From an uncultured Oscillospiraceae bacterium (GTDB lineage: Bacteria; Bacillota; Clostridia; Oscillospirales; Oscillospiraceae), in assembly GCA_934589225.1 (NCBI GenBank), contig CAKTNS010000001.1:186001-250000 (forward strand): a DNA stretch of 64,000 nt, read 5' to 3'. The notes under the pieces are model-generated. The model searched no databases and was not told the DNA's origin. It saw only the letters and a list, made by a program, of their open reading frames with translations. A program made the position numbers and the translations under genes. This document shows, in pieces, positions 9,070 to 17,079 of the stretch (within the stretch, counting starts at the first letter, position 1; each line of letters opens with the position of its first letter).

Positions 9070-9331
9070 TAAAAATAAGCGCCCTCTGTCCGTAAAAAGA
9101 CAGAGGGCGCATAAAGCACGGTACCACCTCAGTTTGGGAGAGCCTCACGACCCACCCCTCATGCCGCCCCGCAGGCGGCGACGCTGTATCGGGCGCACCC
9201 GTCTTTCCCTACTGTTGCTTCAGGAAAGCCGCTCCGGGAGGTATTTTCTGCATAGGTTCCTGCCGCCTCGCACCCTCCGGCGGCTCTCTGAAAGGGATTC
9301 ACTAAGCATACTTTTTCCCATCTCTGCGTTG
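9070..9331 (-). promoter_or_regulatory. Tyrosine T-box riboswitch leader of tyrS
   Basis: The minus strand contains the T-box core GAGGTGGTACCGTG (9130-9117), which pairs with uncharged tRNA ends, followed by a strong terminator (GCGCCCTCTGTC at 9110-9099 paired with 9090-9079, then a T-rich run). Upstream, Stem I shows an AGUA / GAA specifier-loop arrangement closed by UGC-GCA above and GGGA-UCCC below; the triplet in the specifier position is UAC (9243-9241), a tyrosine codon, matching the downstream gene. Low Tyr-tRNA charging would favour read-through. Confidence 0.93.
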
Positions 9332-9337
9332 TGACGT

Positions 9338-9366
9338 ATTGTAGCAGAAGCCCAGCTCTTTGTCAA
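9338..9366 (-). promoter_or_regulatory. Promoter of the tyrS T-box transcript
   Basis: A consensus TTGACA (9366-9361) and TACAAT (9343-9338) lie 17 bases apart on the minus strand, placing the transcript start near 9331, immediately before Stem I of the T-box. Confidence 0.85.
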
Positions 9367-9386
9367 GCAGCAAAATGCCGAAGTTT

Positions 9387-11039
9387 TCATGGCTGCGGCA
9401 GCATTTCTTCTGCACTTTTTAACGTGATTTCCGTAATATTGGTTCCGCCGATGATTCTGGCCAGCTCTTGCTTCCGGCCTTCCCGGTCCAAGGGGGTCAC
9501 TGTTGTGAAGGTTCTGCCGTCGTGTTCGGACTTGGCAATGAGCATATGGGTATCCGCCAAAGCCGCCAGCTGTGGCAGATGGGTCACGCACAGCACTTGC
9601 TTATGTTTTGCCAGAGAGCGCAGCTTTTCCGCAATGCGCTGGGCGGCTCTGCCGGATACGCCGGTATCCACCTCGTCAAAAATCAGGGTGTCCACCGCAT
9701 CCTTTTCCGCCAGAACGTTTTTCATGGAGAGCATGATCCGGGCCAGCTCACCGCCGGAGGCCACCTTGCTCAAAGGCTTCAAGTCCTCACCGGCGTTGGC
9801 GGACAGATAAAAGGCCACCAGGTCCGCACCGTCGGCCCCCAGTTCCGTTTCCCGGAACCGGCACTGAAACTGCACCCGGGGCATATCCAGCTGCCGCAGC
9901 TCCGAAAGGATTTTTTCCGACAAGAGATTTCCCTTTTCCTGCCGGTCCTTCCGCAGGAGCATGGCCGCTTCCCAGGCGGCTTTCTCCTTTACTGAAAGCT
10001 GCTTTTTCAGCTGCTCCACCCGGTCGTCCGCAAACTCGATCTCGTCCAGTTCCTTCCGGGCGTTTTCCAGATACTCCAGGATCTCCTGACAGGTGGTGCC
10101 GTATTTCCGGCGAAGTCTGTGAATGATGTCCAGCCGAGACTCAATCTGCTCCAGCTCATCGGCGGAATAGCTCAGCTCCTCCAATGCGTCCCGGACCTCG
10201 TCGGCAATGTCCTGGACCTGGTACTTAAGGTCCGTAAGCCGCTCCTGAAAAGCGGTATAGTCATCACTGTATCGGGCGATGCGGCTGAGGGCATAGGCCG
10301 CCTGAGCAAGCAGGGCCGCCGCGCCGTCAGTGTCATCGCCGCCCAAAAGGGACTCTGCGGCTTCTTCCAGGCCCTGGGAAAGCTTTTCGGAATTTTGCAG
10401 CAGTTTTCTGCGCTGCTCCAGCTCCTCGTCCTCCCCGGCCTTTAAATCCGCCTTTTCGATTTCCTCCACCTGATACTTGAGGGTCTCCATCCGGCGGAGC
10501 TTTTCCCCCTCGTCCATGGTCATCCGGTCAATTTCCCGACGAAGGGCGCTGACGGCGGAAAATTTTTCCCGGTAGTCAAGCAGCAACGCCTCGTTAGCCG
10601 CAAAAGCATCCAGAAAACGCAGGTGGTTTTCCTCGTCAAACAGGGTTGCAGAATCATGCTGACCGTGAATATTGATCAGCTGGAGACCCAGCTTCTGCAA
10701 AATAGACACGGTCACCAGAGTGCCGTTTACCCGGCAGACGTTTTTTCCGTCCATGAAGATGTCCCGCTGGATCACGGTCTCTTCATCATATTCGACACCG
10801 TTCTCCCCAAACCAGGGAAGGTCCGGGACCTTGGTAAACACCGCCCGGACGGAAGCTTTGTTGGTTCCGGTCCGGACCATGTCCCGGTAGGCCCGTTTGC
10901 CCAGAATGGCGGAAATCGCGTCGATGACAATGGATTTGCCCGCACCGGTTTCACCGGTGAGTACGTTAAAGCCCGGGTCAAAAGAGATGTCCGCCTGCTC
11001 AATTACCGCAATATTCTCAATGTGCAATAGGCTCAGCAA
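9387..11039 (-). CDS. recN: DNA repair protein RecN
   Basis: A 550-residue SMC-like ATPase that gathers and protects double-strand break ends. The Walker A motif GETGAGKS lies near residue 30. A long coiled coil with the hinge-like centre spans residues about 150-390. The ABC signature KVASGGELARIMLS, Walker B DTLIFDEVDTGVSG and the CVTHLPQLAALAD switch are near the C-terminus. It follows argR by 14 bp and is last in the OLE-oapA-dxs-tlyA-nadK-argR-recN cluster, the usual order in Firmicutes. Confidence 0.97.
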   Translation of the reverse strand: MLSLLHIENIAVIEQADISFDPGFNVLTGETGAGKSIVIDAISAILGKRAYRDMVRTGTNKASVRAVFTKVPDLPWFGENGVEYDEETVIQRDIFMDGKNVCRVNGTLVTVSILQKLGLQLINIHGQHDSATLFDEENHLRFLDAFAANEALLLDYREKFSAVSALRREIDRMTMDEGEKLRRMETLKYQVEEIEKADLKAGEDEELEQRRKLLQNSEKLSQGLEEAAESLLGGDDTDGAAALLAQAAYALSRIARYSDDYTAFQERLTDLKYQVQDIADEVRDALEELSYSADELEQIESRLDIIHRLRRKYGTTCQEILEYLENARKELDEIEFADDRVEQLKKQLSVKEKAAWEAAMLLRKDRQEKGNLLSEKILSELRQLDMPRVQFQCRFRETELGADGADLVAFYLSANAGEDLKPLSKVASGGELARIMLSMKNVLAEKDAVDTLIFDEVDTGVSGRAAQRIAEKLRSLAKHKQVLCVTHLPQLAALADTHMLIAKSEHDGRTFTTVTPLDREGRKQELARIIGGTNITEITLKSAEEMLPQP

Positions 11040-11053
11040 GATTCTCTCTCCTT

Positions 11054-11506
11054 TTAGCGGATCACCGCTTTGATCTCTCCGCTGAAGGCAGCCGCGGCGG
11101 CGGCATCCCGCATCACGATCATGACCGTGTCGTCACCGGCCAGAGTGCCCAGGACCACGCTGATCTTCATGGCGTCCAGAGCAGACCCCGCGGCGCTGGC
11201 CAGGCCCGGCAGGGTGTGGATGACGATGAGGTTTTCCGCATAGTCAATGCTGATGACGCATTCCCGGAAAATGGTATTGAGCCGGTCGGAAAGGGCCGGA
11301 GGCACATCTTTTTCCGGCACGCTGTAGCGATAGGTACCCAGACTTGTCAGCTCTTTGACAATGCGCAGCTCCTTAATGTCCCGGGAAATGGTTGCCTGGG
11401 TGCTGGTGAAGCCCTCTTCCTCCAAGGCCTTCAGCAGCTGCTCCTGGGTCTCTACATTCGCGTTGGAGATGATCTCGATGATCTTGGCCTGTCTTTTGGA
11501 TTTCAT
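11054..11506 (-). CDS. argR: Arginine repressor ArgR/AhrC
   Basis: A 150-residue arginine-responsive transcription regulator. The N-terminal winged helix has the family sequence TSTQATISRDIKELRIVK. The C-terminal oligomerisation and arginine-binding domain contains GTLAGDDTVMIVMRD (the GTIAGDDT motif). It is known to repress arginine synthesis and, in some species, to activate catabolism. It sits between nadK (12 bp upstream) and recN, as in Bacillus and Clostridia. Confidence 0.95.
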   Translation of the reverse strand: MKSKRQAKIIEIISNANVETQEQLLKALEEEGFTSTQATISRDIKELRIVKELTSLGTYRYSVPEKDVPPALSDRLNTIFRECVISIDYAENLIVIHTLPGLASAAGSALDAMKISVVLGTLAGDDTVMIVMRDAAAAAAFSGEIKAVIR

Positions 11507-11518
11507 GGCAAGTTCCTC

Positions 11519-12382
11519 TTACTTCCTTTGAAATTTGGCATTCACCACATCATAAAAGCTGCGATCATTCAGCTTCAGCAGCTTCGTTTCATATTTGGAT
11601 TTGCGGATGGTCACCACATCTCCCATATTGAGCCGCAGAGCCTTTCCCCCGTCTACGGATAGGAAGGCGTTTCTCCGGGCGTTCTGGATCATGCGGACCG
11701 TGATCACCCGCCGGTCCGAGGTCACCACGCACCGGCTGCAAATATCATGGGCGCAGATGGGGGTAATGATCATATTCCGGGCATCCGGCTCAACGATGGG
11801 CCCTCCGGCGGAAAGATTATAAGCCGTGGAACCGCTGGGCGTGGAAATGATCACACCGTCGCCGCCGCAGGTCAGGGCCTGCACGCCGTCGCATTCCACG
11901 CTTAAATAGACGATACGGGCCACGGCCCCTTTGGTGACCACCACATCATTCAGGCAAATATCGTGGAAAATAATATCCCGGTCCCGCTGGACCGTTACAT
12001 CCAGCATCATTCTGGGGTCCAGGCGATAGTCCCCCGTGGCAAGCTTTGGCAGCTGGCTGAGCTCCGCACTTTCCAACTCCGCCAGGAAGCCCATGGTGCC
12101 AATATTCACGCCAAGAATGGGGATGCCCCGTTTGGTGGCCGCCTTGGCCGTATGCAAAATGGTGCCGTCGCCGCCGAAGCAAATCACCGCGTCGGCGCTG
12201 TTCAGCTCCCGCTCCAGCCGGGAAAACCGCAGATCCTTGGGCAGCTCATAGCTCCGGTCTACATCAAAGGGCAGGCACAGACTGACCCGAAGGCCTGCGT
12301 CCTTCAGAATCTGCATGGCGCTGCGCACCGTTTGAAAATTCCGATCCCGGTAAGGATTGGGGGTCAGAATCACATTCTTCAT
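11519..12382 (-). CDS. nadK: NAD kinase
   Basis: A 287-residue ATP-NAD kinase that makes NADP. The nucleotide-binding GGDGTILHTAK motif is near residue 70, and the glycine-rich GGDGVIISTPSGSTAYNLSAGGPIV segment follows in the second half. Its ATG overlaps the tlyA stop (ATGA), so the two are coupled. Length is normal for the Firmicute form. Confidence 0.96.
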   Translation of the reverse strand: MKNVILTPNPYRDRNFQTVRSAMQILKDAGLRVSLCLPFDVDRSYELPKDLRFSRLERELNSADAVICFGGDGTILHTAKAATKRGIPILGVNIGTMGFLAELESAELSQLPKLATGDYRLDPRMMLDVTVQRDRDIIFHDICLNDVVVTKGAVARIVYLSVECDGVQALTCGGDGVIISTPSGSTAYNLSAGGPIVEPDARNMIITPICAHDICSRCVVTSDRRVITVRMIQNARRNAFLSVDGGKALRLNMGDVVTIRKSKYETKLLKLNDRSFYDVVNAKFQRK

Positions 12383-13197
12383 AGGTCCGCTCCTTTATCA
12401 AGAGCGGCATGGGCCTGCTCCACCACATCCCCGGTATCCGGACGAATGCCCTGGGCATCGGGGTTCAGGCTCAGATGGCCCAAAAATTCAATATTGCCCT
12501 CCGGCCCCTTCACAGGAGAAAAAGTCAGGCCCAGGATGCGAAAGCCCAGGCTGTCCGCCAGGGAGACGAACTCATCCAGCACCTCTTTATGGGTGCTTTT
12601 CTCCCGGACGACCCCTTTTTTGCCGACTTTTTCCCGTCCCGCCTCAAACTGGGGCTTGATCAGGCACAGCACCTGGCCTGTGGGCTTCAAAAGCTTCTCA
12701 ATGGCGGGCAGAACAATTTTCAGGGAAATAAAGCTTACATCTACCACGGAAAGATCCAGAGGCTCCCCCAGCTGCTCCTGGGTCACATAGCGGATGTTGG
12801 TCTTTTCCATGACCACCACCCGGGGGTCGGAACGGATTTTCCAGTCCAGCTGACCGTAGCCCACATCAATGGCAAAGACCTTGCTGGCCCCTTGCTGTAG
12901 CAGGCAGTCCGTAAAGCCGCCGGTGGAAGCACCGGAATCCGAGCATACATAGCCCTCCGGCTTCACCCCAAAGTCCCGCAGGGCTTTTTCCAGTTTCAAG
13001 CCGCCCCGGCTTACATAGGGGCACACCGCCCCCCGAACCTCAATGGAAACCGACTCCTCATAGGACGTGCCGGGCTTGTCCGCCTTCTGCCCATCTACAT
13101 AGACGATTCCGCTCATAATAATGGCCTGGGCCTTGGTGCGGTTTTCCGCATAGCCCTGCTCCGTCAGAAGCACATCCAGCCGTTTTTTAATCTTCAT
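12379..13197 (-). CDS. tlyA: TlyA-family rRNA 2'-O-methyltransferase
   Basis: A 272-residue protein with an N-terminal S4 RNA-binding domain (KRLDVLLTEQGYAENRTKAQ, residues about 3-60) and a C-terminal FtsJ/RrmJ-like SAM domain with SDSGASTGGFTDCLLQQGA as motif I. Characterised members methylate the ribose of cytidines in 16S and/or 23S rRNA; earlier haemolysin annotations are misleading. The start overlaps the end of dxs by 11 bp, and the stop overlaps the nadK start. Confidence 0.93.
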   Translation of the reverse strand: MKIKKRLDVLLTEQGYAENRTKAQAIIMSGIVYVDGQKADKPGTSYEESVSIEVRGAVCPYVSRGGLKLEKALRDFGVKPEGYVCSDSGASTGGFTDCLLQQGASKVFAIDVGYGQLDWKIRSDPRVVVMEKTNIRYVTQEQLGEPLDLSVVDVSFISLKIVLPAIEKLLKPTGQVLCLIKPQFEAGREKVGKKGVVREKSTHKEVLDEFVSLADSLGFRILGLTFSPVKGPEGNIEFLGHLSLNPDAQGIRPDTGDVVEQAHAALDKGADL

Positions 13198-15070
13198 GTC
13201 GGGTCACCCCTCTTACAAATTCCGTGATCGAAGCCGCATCCAGGCCGCAGAGACCATAGAGCTTTTCCTGAGAGCCATGGGGTACAAAATCCGGCCCCAG
13301 GTCAATGCCGCTGACCATTCGCTCCGGGTCCAGGGCCCGAAGCTCCCAGGCCAGACGCTCCCGAATGCCGCTGCCGGTACAGGTCTCCTCGATGACCACA
13401 ACAGGGCCCGCCCCCGCCTTTAAAATCTGCTCACCGGGGAATCTGCTCAGGTCCATCAGCCGCAGGACAGCCGCCTGAATTCCCTGGCGCTCCAGCATCT
13501 GGGCGCTTTCCAGCACATTGTTGATGAGACTCCCATAGGTCACCAGGGTCACATCGCTTCCGGAACGGTGGCAGCAGAGATTTCCCTGATGGATATCCAT
13601 GTTCTCCTGCCAGGCAGAGCCCGTATAGGCTCCCTGGCCTCCCCGGGGATAGCGCACGGCCACAGGGCCGTCGTAGACTTCAATGGCCCAGCGCAGCATA
13701 TCCCGCTGCTCCGCAAGACTCGCCGGACTCAAAATCAGCATGCCCGGCATCTGGCCCAGGAAGCCCACATCGAATACGCCGTGATGGGTGGGGCCGTCGT
13801 CCCCTACCAGCCCGGCCCGGTCAATGGCCAGCACCACATGCAAGTGGAGCATGGCCACGTCCTGCATGAGCTGGTCATAAGAGCGCTGCAAGAAGGTCGA
13901 ATAAAGGGCCACCACTGGGATCATGCCCTGCTTCGCAAGGCCCCCCGCCATGGATACGGCGTGTTCCTCCGCAATACCCACGTCAAAGGTCCGCTCCGGG
14001 AACCGGCGCATAAACTCCGTAAGGCCCGTACCGGAGGACATGGCCGCGGTAATGGCACAAATTCTGCTGTCTCTGGAGGCCAGGTCCACCATGGTCTGGC
14101 CAAAGGAGCCGGAATAGGTGGGAACATTGGCTCCCAGGCTCTTGCCCGTCACCGGGTCAAATTTCCCGATGCCATGGAACCTGGTGGGGTCCTCCTGGGC
14201 GGGAGGGTAGCCGCAGCCCTTTTTGGTGATCACATGGACCAGCACCGGCTCCCGCATTTCTTTAGCGGAATTGATCAGGGCGGTGATCCCCGGCAGGTCA
14301 TGTCCGTCTGCCGGGCCCAGATAGGTAATGCCCATATTTTCAAACATGGTGCCGGGCATCAGCATCCGTTTCAGGCGGTTCTTCACATGGGAGGTGGCCT
14401 TATAGACGGCATTGCCTCCGGGAATTTTTTTCAGAACAGTCCGGTAATACCGCTTGGCGTGAAGGTAATTCTGGCTGCTGCGGACCCGGGACAGGTGCCG
14501 GGACAGGCCGCCGATGGACTTGCTGATGGACATTTCATTGTCATTGAGAATGACTACCATGGGCTCCTTGCTGACCGCCAGATCGTTGAGGGCTTCATAG
14601 ATCATGCCTCCGGTGGCAGCGCCGTCTCCCACCACGGCTACCACATTGTAGTCCTGGTTCAAAAGGGTCCGGGCCCGGGCCATGCCCAGGGCGATGGAAA
14701 CGGAGCTGGAAGCGTGGCCCGCCACAAAGGCATCGGTGACACTTTCCGAGGGCTTGGGAAAGCCGGAAAGGCCGCCGTACTGCCGCAGGCTGGGAAAATC
14801 CGCCTGGCGTCCCGTCAGCAGCTTATGGACATAAGACTGATGACCGACATCAAAAACCAGGCGGTCCTTTCGTGTATTATATACGGTTTCAATGGCAACA
14901 GAAAGCTCTACAACGCCCAGGTTTCCGGCCAGATGGCCCCCAGTCTTTGCCACATTTTCAATCAAAAACTCCCGGATCTCCCGGCACAGACAAGCCTTCT
15001 GCGGCTCGGTAAGGTTCAGCAGATCCTGCTGGCAATGAATATCCTGTAAGATCCCCACAGCACACTTCAT
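13187..15070 (-). CDS. dxs: 1-deoxy-D-xylulose-5-phosphate synthase
   Basis: A 627-residue thiamine-diphosphate enzyme that makes DXP from pyruvate and glyceraldehyde 3-phosphate, the entry step of the MEP isoprenoid pathway. VVGDGAATGGMIYEALND is the TPP/Mg motif, the transketolase pyrimidine domain has the AEEHAVSMAGGLA segment, and VFDVGHQSYVHK is near the N-terminus. I use the ATG at 15070 because it overlaps the oapA stop as ATGA; an upstream in-frame ATG at 15112 lies inside oapA. Confidence 0.97.
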   Translation of the reverse strand: MKCAVGILQDIHCQQDLLNLTEPQKACLCREIREFLIENVAKTGGHLAGNLGVVELSVAIETVYNTRKDRLVFDVGHQSYVHKLLTGRQADFPSLRQYGGLSGFPKPSESVTDAFVAGHASSSVSIALGMARARTLLNQDYNVVAVVGDGAATGGMIYEALNDLAVSKEPMVVILNDNEMSISKSIGGLSRHLSRVRSSQNYLHAKRYYRTVLKKIPGGNAVYKATSHVKNRLKRMLMPGTMFENMGITYLGPADGHDLPGITALINSAKEMREPVLVHVITKKGCGYPPAQEDPTRFHGIGKFDPVTGKSLGANVPTYSGSFGQTMVDLASRDSRICAITAAMSSGTGLTEFMRRFPERTFDVGIAEEHAVSMAGGLAKQGMIPVVALYSTFLQRSYDQLMQDVAMLHLHVVLAIDRAGLVGDDGPTHHGVFDVGFLGQMPGMLILSPASLAEQRDMLRWAIEVYDGPVAVRYPRGGQGAYTGSAWQENMDIHQGNLCCHRSGSDVTLVTYGSLINNVLESAQMLERQGIQAAVLRLMDLSRFPGEQILKAGAGPVVVIEETCTGSGIRERLAWELRALDPERMVSGIDLGPDFVPHGSQEKLYGLCGLDAASITEFVRGVTRHED

Positions 15071-15666
15071 CCTTTTTTCTTTGTTATCTTTTTCCGCGGC
15101 CATTCTTTCCACCGGTCAACGGTGGCCAAAATTCTTCCCACCAGAAATACGATATCCGTGCAGGAATTCATGGCCACGGTTTTTCCGATGGCTTTTCCGC
15201 CGACGGTAAGCCCGGCAACCAGGGCGGACATTCCCAGGCTCACCAGCTGGGGCCAGGAAAAGTCCAGGTACATAATGGCTCTGGCCGCAATGGTTGCCGA
15301 GGCCGCGCCGGAAACAACGCCGCAGATGTCCCCCACCACATCGTTGCAGATGGAGCTGACCTTCTCGGCATTGCGCAGAAGTCGAATTGCTTCCCTGGCC
15401 CCGGAAACCCGCCGGGATGCCATGGAATGAAAGGGTTTTTCATCGGCGGAGGTCACCGCCACACCCACAATATCAAATACAATGCCCACAGCCACGATGA
15501 ACAGCAAAATCAAAAAAGCCACTGCCATAGAGCTGCGGTCCATTACTTCACCGGACACAAAGCTGATGGTAGCGGAGACGGCGATGGTCACCAGGAAAAT
15601 GGTAAGTGCCCATCGAAGCGCCTGTTTTTGCTGCCTTTTGCTACTGTCCCCATCGGTTTTTGACAC
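15067..15666 (-). CDS. oapA: OLE RNA-associated membrane protein OapA
   Basis: A 199-residue integral membrane protein with a basic N-terminus, two hydrophobic segments at about residues 18-38 and 48-72, a polar cytoplasmic stretch with SICNDVVGDICGVVSG, and further hydrophobic stretches after residue 110. It starts at a GTG with GGGGAG 7 bases upstream. By position it is the OapA that binds OLE RNA and brings it to the membrane: it lies directly after the OLE RNA and before dxs, exactly as in Bacillus halodurans. Automatic tools often call it a CorB-like Mg/Co transporter. Identity rests mainly on context. Confidence 0.85.
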   Translation of the reverse strand: MSKTDGDSSKRQQKQALRWALTIFLVTIAVSATISFVSGEVMDRSSMAVAFLILLFIVAVGIVFDIVGVAVTSADEKPFHSMASRRVSGAREAIRLLRNAEKVSSICNDVVGDICGVVSGAASATIAARAIMYLDFSWPQLVSLGMSALVAGLTVGGKAIGKTVAMNSCTDIVFLVGRILATVDRWKEWPRKKITKKKG

Positions 15667-15691
15667 AGGTATTCTCCCCTATTATGTTTTA

Positions 15692-16313
15692 TAAATAAAA
15701 TGACGGCAGCAGGCAGGATAAATCTTACGGCTTAGGTCGGGTTTGTTTTCCCCAATGGAAACCTGCCGTTGCCGCGCAGGCCGTTTCCGTTTCATCCCAT
15801 TGCGTCCGTGTCGCCAGCGGACGTACCCGATTGCCACTTAGTCCGTACCGCAATCTCCTGTCTGCCCAGTTACGACAGCCTAGGTGTTTTCCACAGCAGA
15901 GAAAACCGAGGTCTTAGCCTCTTTTGCAAATATGGTTTCCAGAAGCGATATCGGCAGTTGCCATGGCCACGGCAACCGGCCGCCTGATCTTCTTTCCCCT
16001 CATATTCACTCAAGGCAGGCTACGCTGCACGCAGCAACACGATTCTGTGCACTGCCTTGCAGGTTCTATTCCTGGCTCGTACGCGAGCGGGCCTCGCTAG
16101 AGGAACTGTCCGTCGTCGCACAATACCAGGTCTCCACGGAAAACGGGTCGTATGCCCCATGCCATTGGAGCGCGCCCGGAATCCTTAACCCCCAGCATCC
16201 ACCCTAAACTGGGCGTAAAAAGCAGACACCAGGGACTTCACCGATGTGCCCTTCAAAGGATTTTTAGGCCCTTCCTGGAAAACGGTCACTCTGACTAGGA
16301 TACTGCGCCGTCA
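15692..16313 (-). ncRNA. ole: OLE RNA (ornate, large, extremophilic RNA)
   Basis: A roughly 620-base GC-rich stretch without credible coding capacity lies between a promoter at 16320-16348 and oapA. Its length matches the roughly 600-base OLE RNA, its neighbour is an OapA-like membrane protein, and the downstream dxs-tlyA-nadK-argR-recN order is the classical OLE context. Many complementary segments are visible, including a long-range 3' helix ACGGCAG/CTGCCGT (15773-15779 with 15703-15709). The known RNA forms a ribonucleoprotein at the membrane and affects tolerance to cold, alcohol, Mg and carbon/energy stress. The 3' end is uncertain by about 20 bases. Confidence 0.85.
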
Positions 16314-16319
16314 GGGTAC

Positions 16320-16348
16320 ATTCTATCACAAATGAATAGAATATACAA
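16320..16348 (-). promoter_or_regulatory. Promoter of the OLE RNA-oapA-dxs transcript
   Basis: TTGTAT (16348-16343) and TAGAAT (16325-16320) are separated by 17 bases on the minus strand, placing the 5' end of the OLE RNA near 16313. Confidence 0.7.
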
Positions 16349-16416
16349 GTATAATTTGAATTTCTGTATATTTTCAACAGTTTATTCGCGTGAAAGGCCA
16401 AAAAGCAGACAATTTT

Positions 16417-16896
16417 TCAGTCAAAATTCTCTCTGTTCAGGAACCAATCTTCAATAATATCCCGGTGGGTAACGGCCAGGGGCAGCGCCCTTACCTCTTC
16501 TCGGGTGAAAAAGCGCAGCTCCCGGGACTCCCTGCTTTTATGAAGGACGGGTTCCTCCGTAAATTCATAGCCATAGAGCACAATGACCATCCGCCATATG
16601 CTGCCATCTTTGTAGGCTGCAATGCGGCCCGGGTCTCCGTAAACCTGGAGCTTCCGAAAGGCCTGGGGCGGGATGCGCAGCCCCAGTTCCTCATAAACCT
16701 CCCGGACGATGGCCTGCCGCCCGGTTTCCTGTTTTTTGGCACCGCCGCCGATCAGCCCCCAGACCGGCGCGTCCACCCGGCGCTCCAACAGCAGCTTGTC
16801 CTGCCAAAGCAATATTGCGTTGGCCCCCAAATGGGCCCCCTGGGTGGTCTTGGGGGCATTTTTCGGGTCCCCGCAGTAAAATGTTACGATCGCCAT
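16417..16896 (-). CDS. Nudix hydrolase
   Basis: A 159-residue Nudix pyrophosphohydrolase. The full Nudix box is visible near residues 50-75, with the G-x5-E spacing followed by REVYEELGL. The substrate cannot be told from sequence; ADP-ribose, NADH or damaged nucleotides are all possible. GGGGAG lies 10 bases before the ATG. It is a single gene between the OLE promoter and the M20 operon, both also on the minus strand. Confidence 0.92.
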   Translation of the reverse strand: MAIVTFYCGDPKNAPKTTQGAHLGANAILLWQDKLLLERRVDAPVWGLIGGGAKKQETGRQAIVREVYEELGLRIPPQAFRKLQVYGDPGRIAAYKDGSIWRMVIVLYGYEFTEEPVLHKSRESRELRFFTREEVRALPLAVTHRDIIEDWFLNRENFD

Positions 16897-17017
16897 AAGT
16901 CCGCTTCTCCCCTTTTTGTTTTTATTCTACCATATTTGCTCACAAAAAGAAATATGCAGATGGCATACACTTTTATCTTCCATCGGAACGACGTGATCAA
17001 AATCCATTGCTTGACGC

Positions 17018-17047
17018 AAAAATCCCCCGCCGAAGCGGAGGATTTTG
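17018..17047 (-). terminator. Terminator of the ATC-hydrolase/transporter/M20 operon
   Basis: An imperfect but strong stem (AAAATCC-CCGC / GCGG-GGATTTT) around a CGAA loop lies about 33 bases after the M20 stop; the minus strand continues into T residues. The interval 16897-17017 has no gene. Confidence 0.75.
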
Positions 17048-17079
17048 GGTGTTTTCCGTATCATTCAAAACAATTAAAG

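Noticed and set aside
7650..9095. A 481-codon plus-strand open frame opposite tyrS
   Set aside because: It starts inside dapA and covers the whole of tyrS antisense; composition is typical of a complement frame.
13568..15049. A 493-codon plus-strand open frame opposite dxs
   Set aside because: It is antisense to a clear dxs with intact TPP motifs, with no start signal.
15769..16207. Short open frames on the plus strand within the OLE RNA interval
   Set aside because: No ribosome sites, odd composition, and the region is better explained as a structured RNA on the minus strand.
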